A DNA stretch of 64,000 bases from assembly GCF_029255125.1 (NCBI RefSeq), contig NZ_JAPUVR010000081.1:1-64000 (forward strand), in the 5' to 3' direction. Origin of the DNA: Accumulibacter sp. GTDB lineage: Bacteria > Pseudomonadota > Gammaproteobacteria > Burkholderiales > Rhodocyclaceae. Positions 18,402 to 26,447 of the stretch are shown in pieces; the stretch's first letter is position 1, and every line of letters begins with the position of its first letter. The notes under the pieces are model-generated. The model saw nothing but the letters and a program-made list of their open reading frames with translations. It was not told where the DNA came from and ran no database searches. The position numbers and the translations under genes were made by a program.

Positions 18402-18821
18402 GTTCCTTCCTTATTGGGCTGAAAAGCTGTCGGGACCGGGGCGGGAGTGGCCGGCATCAATAGTGTCGTTGGCATTTGGGCTCGTCGAAACGTGTGCGAC
18501 GAGCAAGCTCGCCGCGCTGGGTTTGTCGAGGCTGGAGCCTAGCCGGACCAACGCCGGATGAAAATCCGCAAATACACGCACGCCTCAGTAGAAATACGGA
18601 TGTTCGATCTTCGATCGGCACCGGCGCGCGCCGGCCTACTACTCGATCTAATGAGGGAATTGTTCACCCCGCGAGAGGCCTCGGATGGTCCTCTTTCGCT
18701 TGCGGCGCCGCAGATGCGGCCGGAGCGGGCCGCCAGCAGCATGCGCTTGGCATGCGGCGCGCGTGGCCGGCGAGCGCTGCGAACGACGATCAGCGAGCGC
18801 CGCCCAGCGCAGGCGGTGGGT
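18402..18821. other. 420-base gap between an MCP gene and the FixJ-type regulator
   Basis: No gene is supported in either strand. The gap contains the second copy of the ACGCA-N3-CTCAGTAGAAATACGGA element (18576-18600), about 180 bases upstream of the GTG start of the MCP. It therefore probably serves as that gene's promoter region. The remainder shows nothing recognisable. Confidence 0.6.
18576..18600 (-). promoter_or_regulatory. Conserved motif upstream of the third MCP gene
   Basis: This is the second copy of the element described at 16223-16247: ACGCA-N3-CTCAGTAGAAATACGGA on the plus strand. Twenty-one of the 22 defined positions match, and the spacing between the two parts is the same. 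It lies between the regulator gene and the MCP gene, both on the minus strand, so it most likely controls the MCP. Confidence 0.55.
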
Positions 18822-19439
18822 TCAGCTCGTGGGGGCTTGGCCGACGACCATGGCGACCAGTTCGGCCGTGCTGTGTGCCTTGGCTTTGGCCATGATGCTG
18901 GCTCGATGACTCTCGACCGTGCGTTCGCTGATTCCCAGTTCGGCCGCGATCAGCTTGTTGCGCTTGCCGCTGATGATCGCGCTCAGAATGTCGTGCTCGC
19001 GCGGCGTCAGCGACTGCCGCCAACTGTTGGCGGATGTCGTCTCGGCGACGCGCCGCTCCTCGGCCAGGTGCAGGGCCGTGTTGACGCGCTCGATCAGGTG
19101 CTGAACGTTGAAAGGCTTCTCGATGACATCGAAAGCGCCGAGGCGCATCGCGCGCACGGCTGTCGGAACGTCGGCGTATCCGGAAAGAAAGATCACCGGC
19201 AGTTGTGGGCTGCGCTGGCGGAGCCAGTCGTGGATTTCTGGTCCGGTGATGCGCGGCATGCGGATGTCAAGCAGGACGCAACCCGTTTCACCGGGTCGCC
19301 AGCGCCGCATGAAGTCCTCGCCCGAGGAAAACTCCAGCGTGGTGAGGCCGATGCTGGTCAGTACATCGACCAGGTAACGCCTAACCTGTACGTCGTCGTC
19401 GACGATGCAGACGGTGGTGAGCCGCATGGATTGAGTCAT
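18822..19439 (-). CDS. FixJ/NarL-family response regulator
   Basis: This 205-residue regulator has a receiver domain (CIVDDDVQVRRYL; phospho-Asp D58 in VLLDIRMPRITG; Thr/Ser at FLSGYADVPTAVRAM; Lys in IEKPFN) and a C-terminal LuxR-type helix-turn-helix (LTPREHDILSAIISGKRNK, ISERTVESHRASIM). Start ATG 19439 is a choice; ATGs at 19475 and 19427 are in the same frame and none has a clear Shine-Dalgarno. The gene is divergent from a histidine kinase gene 120 bases away, its likely cognate partner. As the first gene at the edge of the chemosensory cluster it may control cluster transcription. Confidence 0.9.
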   Translation of the reverse strand: MTQSMRLTTVCIVDDDVQVRRYLVDVLTSIGLTTLEFSSGEDFMRRWRPGETGCVLLDIRMPRITGPEIHDWLRQRSPQLPVIFLSGYADVPTAVRAMRLGAFDVIEKPFNVQHLIERVNTALHLAEERRVAETTSANSWRQSLTPREHDILSAIISGKRNKLIAAELGISERTVESHRASIMAKAKAHSTAELVAMVVGQAPTS

Positions 19440-19496
19440 GGCACTTTGGCGAATCGGTCGACCGAATTCCAACATGATCGGACGCGAGGGGTCTCG

Positions 19497-19502
19497 ATTA
19501 TA
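19497..19502 (-). promoter_or_regulatory. TATAAT -10 box for the FixJ-type regulator
   Basis: A perfect TATAAT occurs on the minus strand in the 120-base divergent region between the regulator and the kinase, about 58 bases before the chosen regulator start. No good -35 is seen at 16-18 bases, so the promoter may need an activator. Confidence 0.4.
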
Positions 19503-19559
19503 CGTGCGCGCCGCAAAAAGGGGAGAATGCGCTGCCAGGAACCTTTGGAGGGATGATCG

Positions 19560-20393
19560 ATGACGCGAGGGAGGAATTCGATAAGCGCGGCGCTGCCCCG
19601 CACAGAAAACGACGAGCAGCCAGGCGCCGCGGCAGCGCCTCTGCAACAGCGTCTCGACCGGCTCTTGACGATGGGCGCGGTGTCGGCTGGTGTCGTCCAT
19701 GAGTTCAACAACCTGCTGGTATCGATCATCGGTTTCGCCACACTCGGCAGGAGTCTGCCGGCGAGCGACGACGCGCTGCCGCGCCTGCGTTCGTATTTCG
19801 GCGAGATCGAAGCGGCCGGCCAGGGCGCGCGCGCGCTGGTCGAGCAACTGGCCAGGCTGGCGCGCGAGGCACCCGGGCAGGGCGATCTGCTCTCGCTCGC
19901 GCTGCTTGCCCGGGAGTTGGTCGAGCAGCTGGCGGATTCCTTTGCCCCCGGGGTGAGCGTGGCGATAGTGATCGACGACGATCTGCCCCCGCTGGCGATC
20001 CCCCGCGTGCACGCGCACCGGATTCTGTCCAATCTGTGCCGCAACGCCCGCGACGCGATGCGTAGCCCGGGTTCGGTCATCCTCTCGGCGCGTGTCGTGC
20101 GGTCTGCTCGGGGAGAAACCTGCACCTCATGTCGGCAGGCGATCGCCGGCGATTTCGTCCGCCTGGCGGTGCGCGACCAGGGGCCGGGGATCGCGTTGGC
20201 GCTGCACGAGCGTGTCTTCGAGCCGTTCTTCACGACGCGTCGGGAGATTGGCGCGATCGGCTTGGGTTTGACCGCGGTGCATGGCTTGGCGCATTTACAT
20301 GGCGGCCATGTGCAGCTCGTCAGCCCAGCCGCCGGGGGCTGCGAGCTTGCCGTCTTCCTGCCGATCGAGCCGAGGCCCGCGGCTGACCGCTGA
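19560..20393 (+). CDS. Soluble sensor histidine kinase
   Basis: This 277-residue kinase has no membrane segment and no recognisable input domain. The HisKA box MGAVSAGVVHEFNNLL (His 47) sits close to the N-terminus. The HATPase has the N box (NLCRNARDAM), G1 (RDQGPGI), F box (FEPFFTTRR) and G2 (GLGLTAVHGL). A CTSCRQ motif near residue 183 lies in the loop where many such kinases have a Cys pair. ATG 19560 follows GGAGGG. It is divergent from the FixJ-type regulator, so the two probably form a two-component pair. Its input must come from another protein or from a metabolite bound directly. Confidence 0.88.
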   Translation: MTRGRNSISAALPRTENDEQPGAAAAPLQQRLDRLLTMGAVSAGVVHEFNNLLVSIIGFATLGRSLPASDDALPRLRSYFGEIEAAGQGARALVEQLARLAREAPGQGDLLSLALLARELVEQLADSFAPGVSVAIVIDDDLPPLAIPRVHAHRILSNLCRNARDAMRSPGSVILSARVVRSARGETCTSCRQAIAGDFVRLAVRDQGPGIALALHERVFEPFFTTRREIGAIGLGLTAVHGLAHLHGGHVQLVSPAAGGCELAVFLPIEPRPAADR

Positions 20394-20502
20394 GGCCAGC
20401 CGGTGCCGCGACCGACGTGTTTCCAGAAGACGGTACGGCGAGGCGGCCGGCGGCCAACACCGCGCGCCTTGGCTGAACCAGCGCCGCGAATTCGTCGCAC
20501 GC

Positions 20503-22194
20503 TCAGGCGCCCGGCGGTGTGCGCAGCCACCGGGTAACTTCTTCGAGCAAGACGTCCATGGCGAACGGCTTGCCGATGAAGCCGTTCATCCCGGCTGAAA
20601 GACAGGCCTCTTGGACGCCACTGACGACGTTGCCGGTCAAAGCCAGGATCGGCGTGTGCCGGTTCGCGGACTTGCGGCGAATCAGCCGGGCCGCCGTAAG
20701 GCCGTCGACCTGCGGCAAATGCAGATCCATGAGAATCAATCCATAGCGCGTCGTCAGCGCGAGCTCGACCGCTTCCTTCCCGTTCACGGCACAGTCCATC
20801 GCCAGACCGACGGTGGTCAGCATGGCGGCGATCACTTCACGGTTGGCCCGTTCGTCATCGACGACAAGAATCCGGCTCGCCTGGCGCCGACGCTCGCCGG
20901 TCTCGTCGCTCGGCGTGGCGGCCGGTGGTGCGGCCGACCGCTTCTGCATGACTTTCTTCAGGCGTACGGTGAACCAGAAGGTGCTGCCCTTGCCCGGTTC
21001 CGTCTGCGCGCCGACCTCGCCTCCCATGAGTTGAGCGATCTGCTTGACGATCGCCAGTTCAAGGCCGCTGCCGCCGTGTTGGCGGGTCAGGGAATTGTCG
21101 CCTTGCTCGAAGTGCTCGAAGATGCGCTGCAGCGTGCCCGTGGGAATGCCGATTCCGCTGTCGCGCACGGCAAAGCGCAAAAGGACGCTTTCCTGGCGGT
21201 CTTCCAGGACGTCCACCTCGAGAGCAACCCCTCCGCGCTCCGTGAACTTGATCGCGTTGCTGACGTAGTTGAGAAGCGCCTGACGCAGGCGCGTCGGATC
21301 GCCGAGCAGCGGGCCGGGAATCCCCTGGCAGTTGCTGTCCAGCCGCAGACCTTTTCTTTGTGCAGCCTCGCTGGTCATTTCGACGACACTGTCCACGATG
21401 GCGCAGATGTCGATCGTCGTCTCTTCAAGGATGAGCTTGCCGGCTTCGATCTTTGACAGGTCGAGGACAGCGTTGAGCACGCCGAGCAGATGCTGCGCGG
21501 CATCGTTCATTTTCTGCAGACGCTCGGCCTGACGCGGCGGCAGACCTTCGCGTTTCATCAGCTCGCCGAGGCCGAGGATGGCGGTCATCGGGGTGCGAAT
21601 CTCGTGGCTCATGTTGGCGAGAAAGGCACTCTTCGCCTTGCTCGCCGCTTCGGCCTTATGCATTGCCTCGGCCAGTTGCCGTGTGCGCTCTTCGACCCGG
21701 GCTTCCAGGCTTTCGGTCAGCTCGCGCAGTTCCCTTTCCGATCGCCGAGCGTCGTCGAGTTCGCCCAGCGCCTGCGCGCGGCCGTGCGCCGCATCGGCGC
21801 CCAGGTCCTGCACCACGCCAACCAGACGGCGCTGTGAACCGTCCGCCTGCTCGAAGATCTGCAGACGCGCGCCCAGCAGGCGCGTCTTGCCATCGTCCTG
21901 GCGCACGATGCGGTAGTCGAGCGCCTGCGGCGTGCTGCGCAGCAGAGCGGCGTGCAGCGCTTGCGTGAAAGCCGGCGAGTCGTCTGCGTGTACCAGACCG
22001 ACCAGTTCGGCGAGCGAGCTCGGAACCTGGCGACAGCCATGAATGCTCAGCCATCCGCGCGTGCAGACGATCACATTGCTGCCTATCGTCCATTGCCAGG
22101 TGCCGATCCCGCGCAGCCATTCGCCGACCTCAAGCAACGTCATCTCGGGCGTCCCTGCCGGATGATCGAATGTCAGTTCTGCATCGTCCTTCAT
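20503..22194 (-). CDS. PAS-containing hybrid histidine kinase with C-terminal receiver
   Basis: This 563-residue cytoplasmic kinase has a PAS domain (about 20-135), a coiled-coil segment (about 140-185), HisKA with FLANMSHEIRTPM (His 197), HATPase (N box LNYVSNAIKFT, G1 RDSGIGI) and a receiver domain (ILVVDDERANREV; phospho-Asp D490 in LILMDLHLPQVDG). The G2 box reads GGSGLELAIVKQ, with Glu replacing the second Gly of GxGLGL; this could weaken ATP-lid function. ATG 22194 was chosen because GAGGG lies at the right spacing; ATGs at 22200 and 22230 are alternatives. It is divergent from arsR; no HPt protein is nearby. Confidence 0.9.
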   Translation of the reverse strand: MKDDAELTFDHPAGTPEMTLLEVGEWLRGIGTWQWTIGSNVIVCTRGWLSIHGCRQVPSSLAELVGLVHADDSPAFTQALHAALLRSTPQALDYRIVRQDDGKTRLLGARLQIFEQADGSQRRLVGVVQDLGADAAHGRAQALGELDDARRSERELRELTESLEARVEERTRQLAEAMHKAEAASKAKSAFLANMSHEIRTPMTAILGLGELMKREGLPPRQAERLQKMNDAAQHLLGVLNAVLDLSKIEAGKLILEETTIDICAIVDSVVEMTSEAAQRKGLRLDSNCQGIPGPLLGDPTRLRQALLNYVSNAIKFTERGGVALEVDVLEDRQESVLLRFAVRDSGIGIPTGTLQRIFEHFEQGDNSLTRQHGGSGLELAIVKQIAQLMGGEVGAQTEPGKGSTFWFTVRLKKVMQKRSAAPPAATPSDETGERRRQASRILVVDDERANREVIAAMLTTVGLAMDCAVNGKEAVELALTTRYGLILMDLHLPQVDGLTAARLIRRKSANRHTPILALTGNVVSGVQEACLSAGMNGFIGKPFAMDVLLEEVTRWLRTPPGA

Positions 22195-22235
22195 CGTCAT
22201 TCCCTCACAACGTGAGGCACGATACAACATTCTGC

Positions 22236-22274
22236 TTGACTTTTATATCGATGTGCCTACACTCATCGACATAT
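22236..22274 (+). promoter_or_regulatory. arsR-operon promoter within an inverted repeat (operator)
   Basis: A -35 TTGACT (22236-22241) and a -10 TACACT (22258-22263) are separated by 16 bases. They are interleaved with an inverted repeat: ATATCGATG (22245-22253), a 10-base spacer, and CATCGACATAT (22264-22274). ArsR-family repressors bind such AT-rich dyads over their own promoters, so this is the likely autoregulatory operator. It may also affect the divergent hybrid kinase. Confidence 0.65.
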
Positions 22275-22299
22275 TTTGAAACGTGCTGGAGGTACGTTG

Positions 22300-22614
22300 A
22301 TGCGAGGCGATTACGGCCGCAGGATTCCGCCCGAGTGGAGTGCCATGTCGAAGGTCTTCACGGCGCTGGGCGACGAGCACAGGCAGCGAATCCTGCTGCT
22401 TTTCGAACCCGGTGAACGGCTGAACGTCAGCCAGATCGCGGACGTTTCAACACTTGCCCGATCGACTGTTTCGCACCACCTGAAGACCTTGCGCGAGGCC
22501 GAAGTGCTCGCCTCGGAAAAGCTCGGCAAGGAAGTCTATTTCTGGATCAACCACGCTTTTCTCGAGGAGTGTCTGAGCAACGTCCTGCGTTACCTGCGCG
22601 AGTCGGTGCAATGA
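22300..22614 (+). CDS. ArsR-family transcriptional repressor
   Basis: This 104-residue winged-helix regulator begins at ATG 22300, preceded by GGAGG seven bases upstream. The HTH region is LNVSQIADVSTLARSTVSHHLKTLREAEVL, with the family's SxVSxHL recognition helix; a beta-wing (LGKEVYFWIN) follows. It has only one Cys (in LEECLS) and lacks the CxC site in the recognition helix used by arsenic- and cadmium-sensing members, so its signal is probably not arsenite. It overlaps the next gene by ATGA and heads a three-gene operon. Confidence 0.9.
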   Translation: MRGDYGRRIPPEWSAMSKVFTALGDEHRQRILLLFEPGERLNVSQIADVSTLARSTVSHHLKTLREAEVLASEKLGKEVYFWINHAFLEECLSNVLRYLRESVQ

Positions 22615-23885
22615 AGCGCGAGCGCTTGCCGACAGACGATGCGCGCAGACGCAGTCGGCGCCGCTTCCTGCTGGGCGGGGCAGCGATCGGCGGCACAGCG
22701 CTGGCCGCCTGCATGAGCCTGGGGTCCGCGACTCTGTTCAACTCGTGTCGCGCGCGGTTGCCGGCGGACGCGGCGCTCGACGAACTGATTGGTTTTGCCT
22801 GGCAGGGCATCGACCCGGCCGAGTTTGTCGACTGCCATGTCCATCTGGTCGGCACCGGCGATTCGGGTAGCGGAATCGAGGTCAATCCGCAGATGGAGAG
22901 TCTGTTTCACCCGCTGCAGTACGCGCAGCGCCTGTTCTACCTGAACGCCGGTTGCGTGCACAATGCACCCGGCCGCGTCGACGCGAGCTACCTCGAGCGC
23001 ATGCAGAATCTGGTCGATGGCTTGCGCCCGGGCGCCAAGCTCTTGCTCTTGGCCTTCGAGCGCGCGTATGACGAGCAGGGTCGGCCGGACTTCAAACACA
23101 GTTCGTTCTACCTGCCGAACGCCTACGCGCAGGCCGTCGTGCAGCGCCATCCACAGTACTTCGAGTGGGCCGCTTCGATCCATCCGTACCGGTCAGACTG
23201 TGTCGAGGAACTGGCGGCGGCGGTGCGCGGTGGCGCGCGTGCAGTGAAGTGGCTGCCGCCGGCCATGGCGATCGATCCATCGTCGCCGCGCTGCGACCGC
23301 TTCTACCAGGCGCTGGCGCAGCACGATCTGCCGCTGATTACGCACGCCGGCGAAGAAAAGGCGGTACACGGTGCCGAACTCGAAGCGCTCGGCAATCCGC
23401 TACTCCTGCGCCGAGCGCTGGACCACGGCGTGCGCGTCGTCGTCGCGCATTGCGCGTCGCTGGGCATGGCGGCCGACCTCGATCGTGGTCCGCACGCGGC
23501 GCCGGTAGCGTGTTTCGATCTGTTTGCCCGGATGATGGGCGAAGCCCGTTACGCCAAGCTGCTCTTCGCCGACATCTCGGCGCTCACCTTGCGCAACCGC
23601 CCACCCGAGACCTTGCGCGTCCTGCTCGAGCGCGAGGAATGGCACGCTCGCCTGCTCAACGGCTCGGACTATCCTCTGCCCGGCGTCGTGCCGCTGATCC
23701 TGCCGGCCGACCTTGCTGCGCGCGGCCTGCTGCCAGCGTCGGCGGTCGCCCGGCTGGAACTCATCCGGGAGCATAATCCGCTGCTTTTCGATTTCGTTCT
23801 GAAGCGTCATCTGTCGTCGAACGGGCATCGCTTTCCGCCCGGAGTTTTCGCCACGCGCCGCTTTTTTGACAGGAGGACGGCATGA
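22611..23885 (+). CDS. Tat-exported amidohydrolase-family metal-dependent hydrolase
   Basis: This 424-residue protein begins with a twin-arginine signal (RRRSRRRFLLGG at 12-23) and a hydrophobic stretch ending in LAAC (Cys 34), possibly a lipobox. The mature part is an amidohydrolase-2-type TIM barrel with metal-ligand motifs DCHVHLVG, SIHPYRSD, ITHAGEE, VVAHCASLG and LNGSDYP. Substrate unknown; relatives include decarboxylases and lactonases. Export by Tat suggests that cofactor is inserted before transport. It overlaps both neighbours by four bases, so it is expressed with arsR and the MFS-acyltransferase gene. Confidence 0.85.
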   Translation: MKRERLPTDDARRRSRRRFLLGGAAIGGTALAACMSLGSATLFNSCRARLPADAALDELIGFAWQGIDPAEFVDCHVHLVGTGDSGSGIEVNPQMESLFHPLQYAQRLFYLNAGCVHNAPGRVDASYLERMQNLVDGLRPGAKLLLLAFERAYDEQGRPDFKHSSFYLPNAYAQAVVQRHPQYFEWAASIHPYRSDCVEELAAAVRGGARAVKWLPPAMAIDPSSPRCDRFYQALAQHDLPLITHAGEEKAVHGAELEALGNPLLLRRALDHGVRVVVAHCASLGMAADLDRGPHAAPVACFDLFARMMGEARYAKLLFADISALTLRNRPPETLRVLLEREEWHARLLNGSDYPLPGVVPLILPADLAARGLLPASAVARLELIREHNPLLFDFVLKRHLSSNGHRFPPGVFATRRFFDRRTA

Positions 23886-25762
23886 GTTCACAGTTTTCGC
23901 TGCTCGGAACGCGCCGCTTTGCGCCGTTTTTCGCCACGCAGTTTCTCGGTGCCTTCAACGACAACCTGTTCAAGAATGCACTCGTCGTGCTGCTCACCTT
24001 CCAGGCGGCAGCGTGGACCACGCTGGCGCCGGAAGTGCTCACCAACATCGCTGCCGGTATCTTCATCCTGCCATTCTTTCTCTTCTCAGCCACCGCTGGG
24101 CAGTTGGCCGACAAGTTCGACAAAGCCCGCCTGGCGCGTCTCGTCAAGCTGCTCGAGGTGCTGATCATGGGCGTCGCGCTGCTCGGCTTCGTCAGCCACA
24201 GCCTGCCCATCCTGCTCGTCGCTCTCTTCCTGCTTGGCCTGCATTCGACGTTCTTCGGACCGGTGAAGTACGCCATTCTGCCGCAGCATCTGCGCGACCA
24301 CGAACTCGTCGGGGGCAACGCGCTGGTCGAAGCAGGAACCTTCGTCGCCATCCTGCTCGGCACGCTGGCGGGCGGCCTCCTTGCCGGCGCGGCGGCGCAT
24401 CCGACCTGGGTCGCTTACGCCGGGTTGCTCGTCGCGGCGCTCGGCTATCTGTTCAGCCGCGGCATTCCGGCCGCGCCGGCGCCGGTTCCGCAACTCGTCG
24501 TCGGGCTGAACCCTTTCTCGGAAACCTGGCGCAACATCGGTTTTGCCCGGCAGAACCGGACGGTCTTTCTGTCGATCCTTGGCATCTCATGGTTCTGGCT
24601 CTACGGTGCGCTTTTTCTGGCACAGTTTCCGGCCTACGCCAGGAACGTGCTTGGCGGCAACGAGGCTTCGGTTACCTTGCTGCTGGCCGTGTTCACGGTT
24701 GGCGTCGGCCTTGGTTCTCTCCTCTGCGAGCGACTGTCGGCCGGACACGTCGAGATCGGTCTGGTGCCCTTCGGTTCAATCGGCCTGACCGTTTTCGGCA
24801 TCGATCTGGCCTTCGCGTCACCGGCGCAACTGCCGCTCGGCGCGCCGCTGGAACTGACCCGCCTGCTGGCGCTGCATGCCAGTTGGCGCGTCCTCTTCGA
24901 CCTCTTCGCCCTGGGACTTTTCGGCGGTTTCTTCGTCGTCCCGCTCTACGCGCTGATCCAGTTGCGCAGCGCGCCTGAACAACGGGCGAGAATCATCGCC
25001 GCCAACAATATCCTCAACGCCCTGTTCATGGTCTGCGGTGCGCTCGCCGCCGCCGGCCTGCTCAGCAGCGGCGTGTCGATTGCCGTCCTCTTCGCGATCG
25101 CCGCCCTCTGCAATGCGGCCGTGGCCGTCTACATCTACAGCCTGGTTCCCGAGTTCATGCTGCGTTTCGTCGCCTGGCTGCTGGTGCACTCGGTCTATCG
25201 CCTGCGTCAGCAGGGACTGGAAAACATCCCGGCCGAGGGTGGCGCGGTGCTCATCTGCAACCATGTCAGCTTCGTCGACCCGATCGTCATTGCCGCCGCC
25301 TGCCGCCGTCCGATCCGCTTCGTGATGGACCACCGAATTTATCGCCAGCCGCTGATCGGTTTCGTTTTCCGGCACATGCATGCGATTCCGATTGCGCCGG
25401 CGCGCGAAGATGAAAGCATGATGGAAGCGGCTTTCGAAGAGGTCGCGCATGCGCTGAGCGCCGGCGAACTGGTCGCGATCTTTCCCGAAGGGCGGATTAC
25501 CGATACCGGCGAGCTCTACCCGTTTCGTCCGGGCGTCCAGCGCATCGTTGCGCGCACGCCGGTGCCGGTGATTCCGATGGCGCTGCAGGGGCTTTGGGGA
25601 AGCTTCTTCAGCCGCAAGGACGGACCGGCGATGAGTCGACCGCTGCGGCGCGGCATGTTTTCGCGTATTTGCCTCAACATCGGCGCGCCGGTGGCACCCG
25701 GCGCAGCGACGCCCGAACGGCTGCAGAGCCTGGTTGCCGGGCTGCGCGGCGATTGGCGTTAG
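23882..25762 (+). CDS. MFS (LplT-like) transporter fused to PlsC-type acyltransferase
   Basis: This 626-residue inner-membrane protein combines an MFS transporter (about 1-425; start TRRFAPFFATQFLGAFNDN is typical of LplT) with a 1-acylglycerophosphate acyltransferase domain (about 430-626). The latter has the HX4D motif NHVSFVDP (near 459-465) and FPEGRIT (near 534). LplT flips lysophospholipids inward and the acyltransferase re-acylates them, so the fusion suggests lysophospholipid salvage. Many homologues carry a further acyl-ACP synthetase (Aas) domain at the C-terminus; this one stops after PlsC. It overlaps the hydrolase gene (ATGA). Confidence 0.88.
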   Translation: MSSQFSLLGTRRFAPFFATQFLGAFNDNLFKNALVVLLTFQAAAWTTLAPEVLTNIAAGIFILPFFLFSATAGQLADKFDKARLARLVKLLEVLIMGVALLGFVSHSLPILLVALFLLGLHSTFFGPVKYAILPQHLRDHELVGGNALVEAGTFVAILLGTLAGGLLAGAAAHPTWVAYAGLLVAALGYLFSRGIPAAPAPVPQLVVGLNPFSETWRNIGFARQNRTVFLSILGISWFWLYGALFLAQFPAYARNVLGGNEASVTLLLAVFTVGVGLGSLLCERLSAGHVEIGLVPFGSIGLTVFGIDLAFASPAQLPLGAPLELTRLLALHASWRVLFDLFALGLFGGFFVVPLYALIQLRSAPEQRARIIAANNILNALFMVCGALAAAGLLSSGVSIAVLFAIAALCNAAVAVYIYSLVPEFMLRFVAWLLVHSVYRLRQQGLENIPAEGGAVLICNHVSFVDPIVIAAACRRPIRFVMDHRIYRQPLIGFVFRHMHAIPIAPAREDESMMEAAFEEVAHALSAGELVAIFPEGRITDTGELYPFRPGVQRIVARTPVPVIPMALQGLWGSFFSRKDGPAMSRPLRRGMFSRICLNIGAPVAPGAATPERLQSLVAGLRGDWR

Positions 25763-25847
25763 CGCCTCGCCCGGCTGCTCGTCGGGCACGGCGCGCTGGC
25801 CGGGCGGTGCACCGTTTGGCTTAGGTTCGCCGGAGCCGGGCGGCCGG

Positions 25848-26447
25848 TCAGCGCTTCCCGGCAAGCAGTTGGGCCAGCTCGACGGCAGTGCGTACGCCCA
25901 TCTTGTCAAAGAGTTTGGCGCGGTGGACCTCGACGGTGCGCATGCTGATCTGCAGTTCGTCGGCGATGAGCTTGTTGAGTTTTCCGGCGAGAATCAGTTC
26001 CATGACCTGCCGTTCGCGCGTCGTGAGCTGGTTGAGCAGTTCGTTGACCGAATCGGCGCCGCTCGCCGCGGCACGCTGGTTGGCATCGAGCTGCAGTGCT
26101 TCGATGACGCGATTGACCAGTTCATTGTCGTTGCACGGTTTCTCGACGAAATCGAAAGCGCCTTTCTTGAGCGCCGAGACGGCCATCGGCACGTCGCCGT
26201 GGCCGGTGAGGAAGATGACCGGCATGCGGTTGCCGAGTTCGTTCAGCGCGTCGAAGAGTTCGGGACCGCTCATTCCGTCCATGCGGATGTCGAGCAGCAG
26301 GCAGCCGGCGAGCGCCGGCTCCCAGGCAGCGAGGAAATCCTCGGCGGACGGAAAGCTTCGGCAACAGACGCCGCGTGATTCGAGCAACCAGGCGAGTGAA
26401 TCGCGGATCGCTTCGTCGTCGTCAACCAGGTAGGCGCAGGGCGTCAT
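25848..26447 (-). CDS. dctR: DctR-like FixJ-family response regulator
   Basis: This 199-residue regulator has a receiver domain (YLVDDDEAIRDSLAW; phospho-Asp D53 in CLLLDIRMDGMSG; VIFLTGHGDVPMAV; FVEKPCN) and a LuxR-type HTH (LTTRERQVMELILAGKLNK, ISMRTVEVHRAKLFDKM). Its start overlaps the stop of the kinase gene (ATGA). Pairing with a two-TM PAS kinase next to a TRAP transporter matches the DctS/DctR system of Rhodobacter, which activates dctPQM in response to C4-dicarboxylates. The symbol is by context and similarity. Confidence 0.85.
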   Translation of the reverse strand: MTPCAYLVDDDEAIRDSLAWLLESRGVCCRSFPSAEDFLAAWEPALAGCLLLDIRMDGMSGPELFDALNELGNRMPVIFLTGHGDVPMAVSALKKGAFDFVEKPCNDNELVNRVIEALQLDANQRAAASGADSVNELLNQLTTRERQVMELILAGKLNKLIADELQISMRTVEVHRAKLFDKMGVRTAVELAQLLAGKR

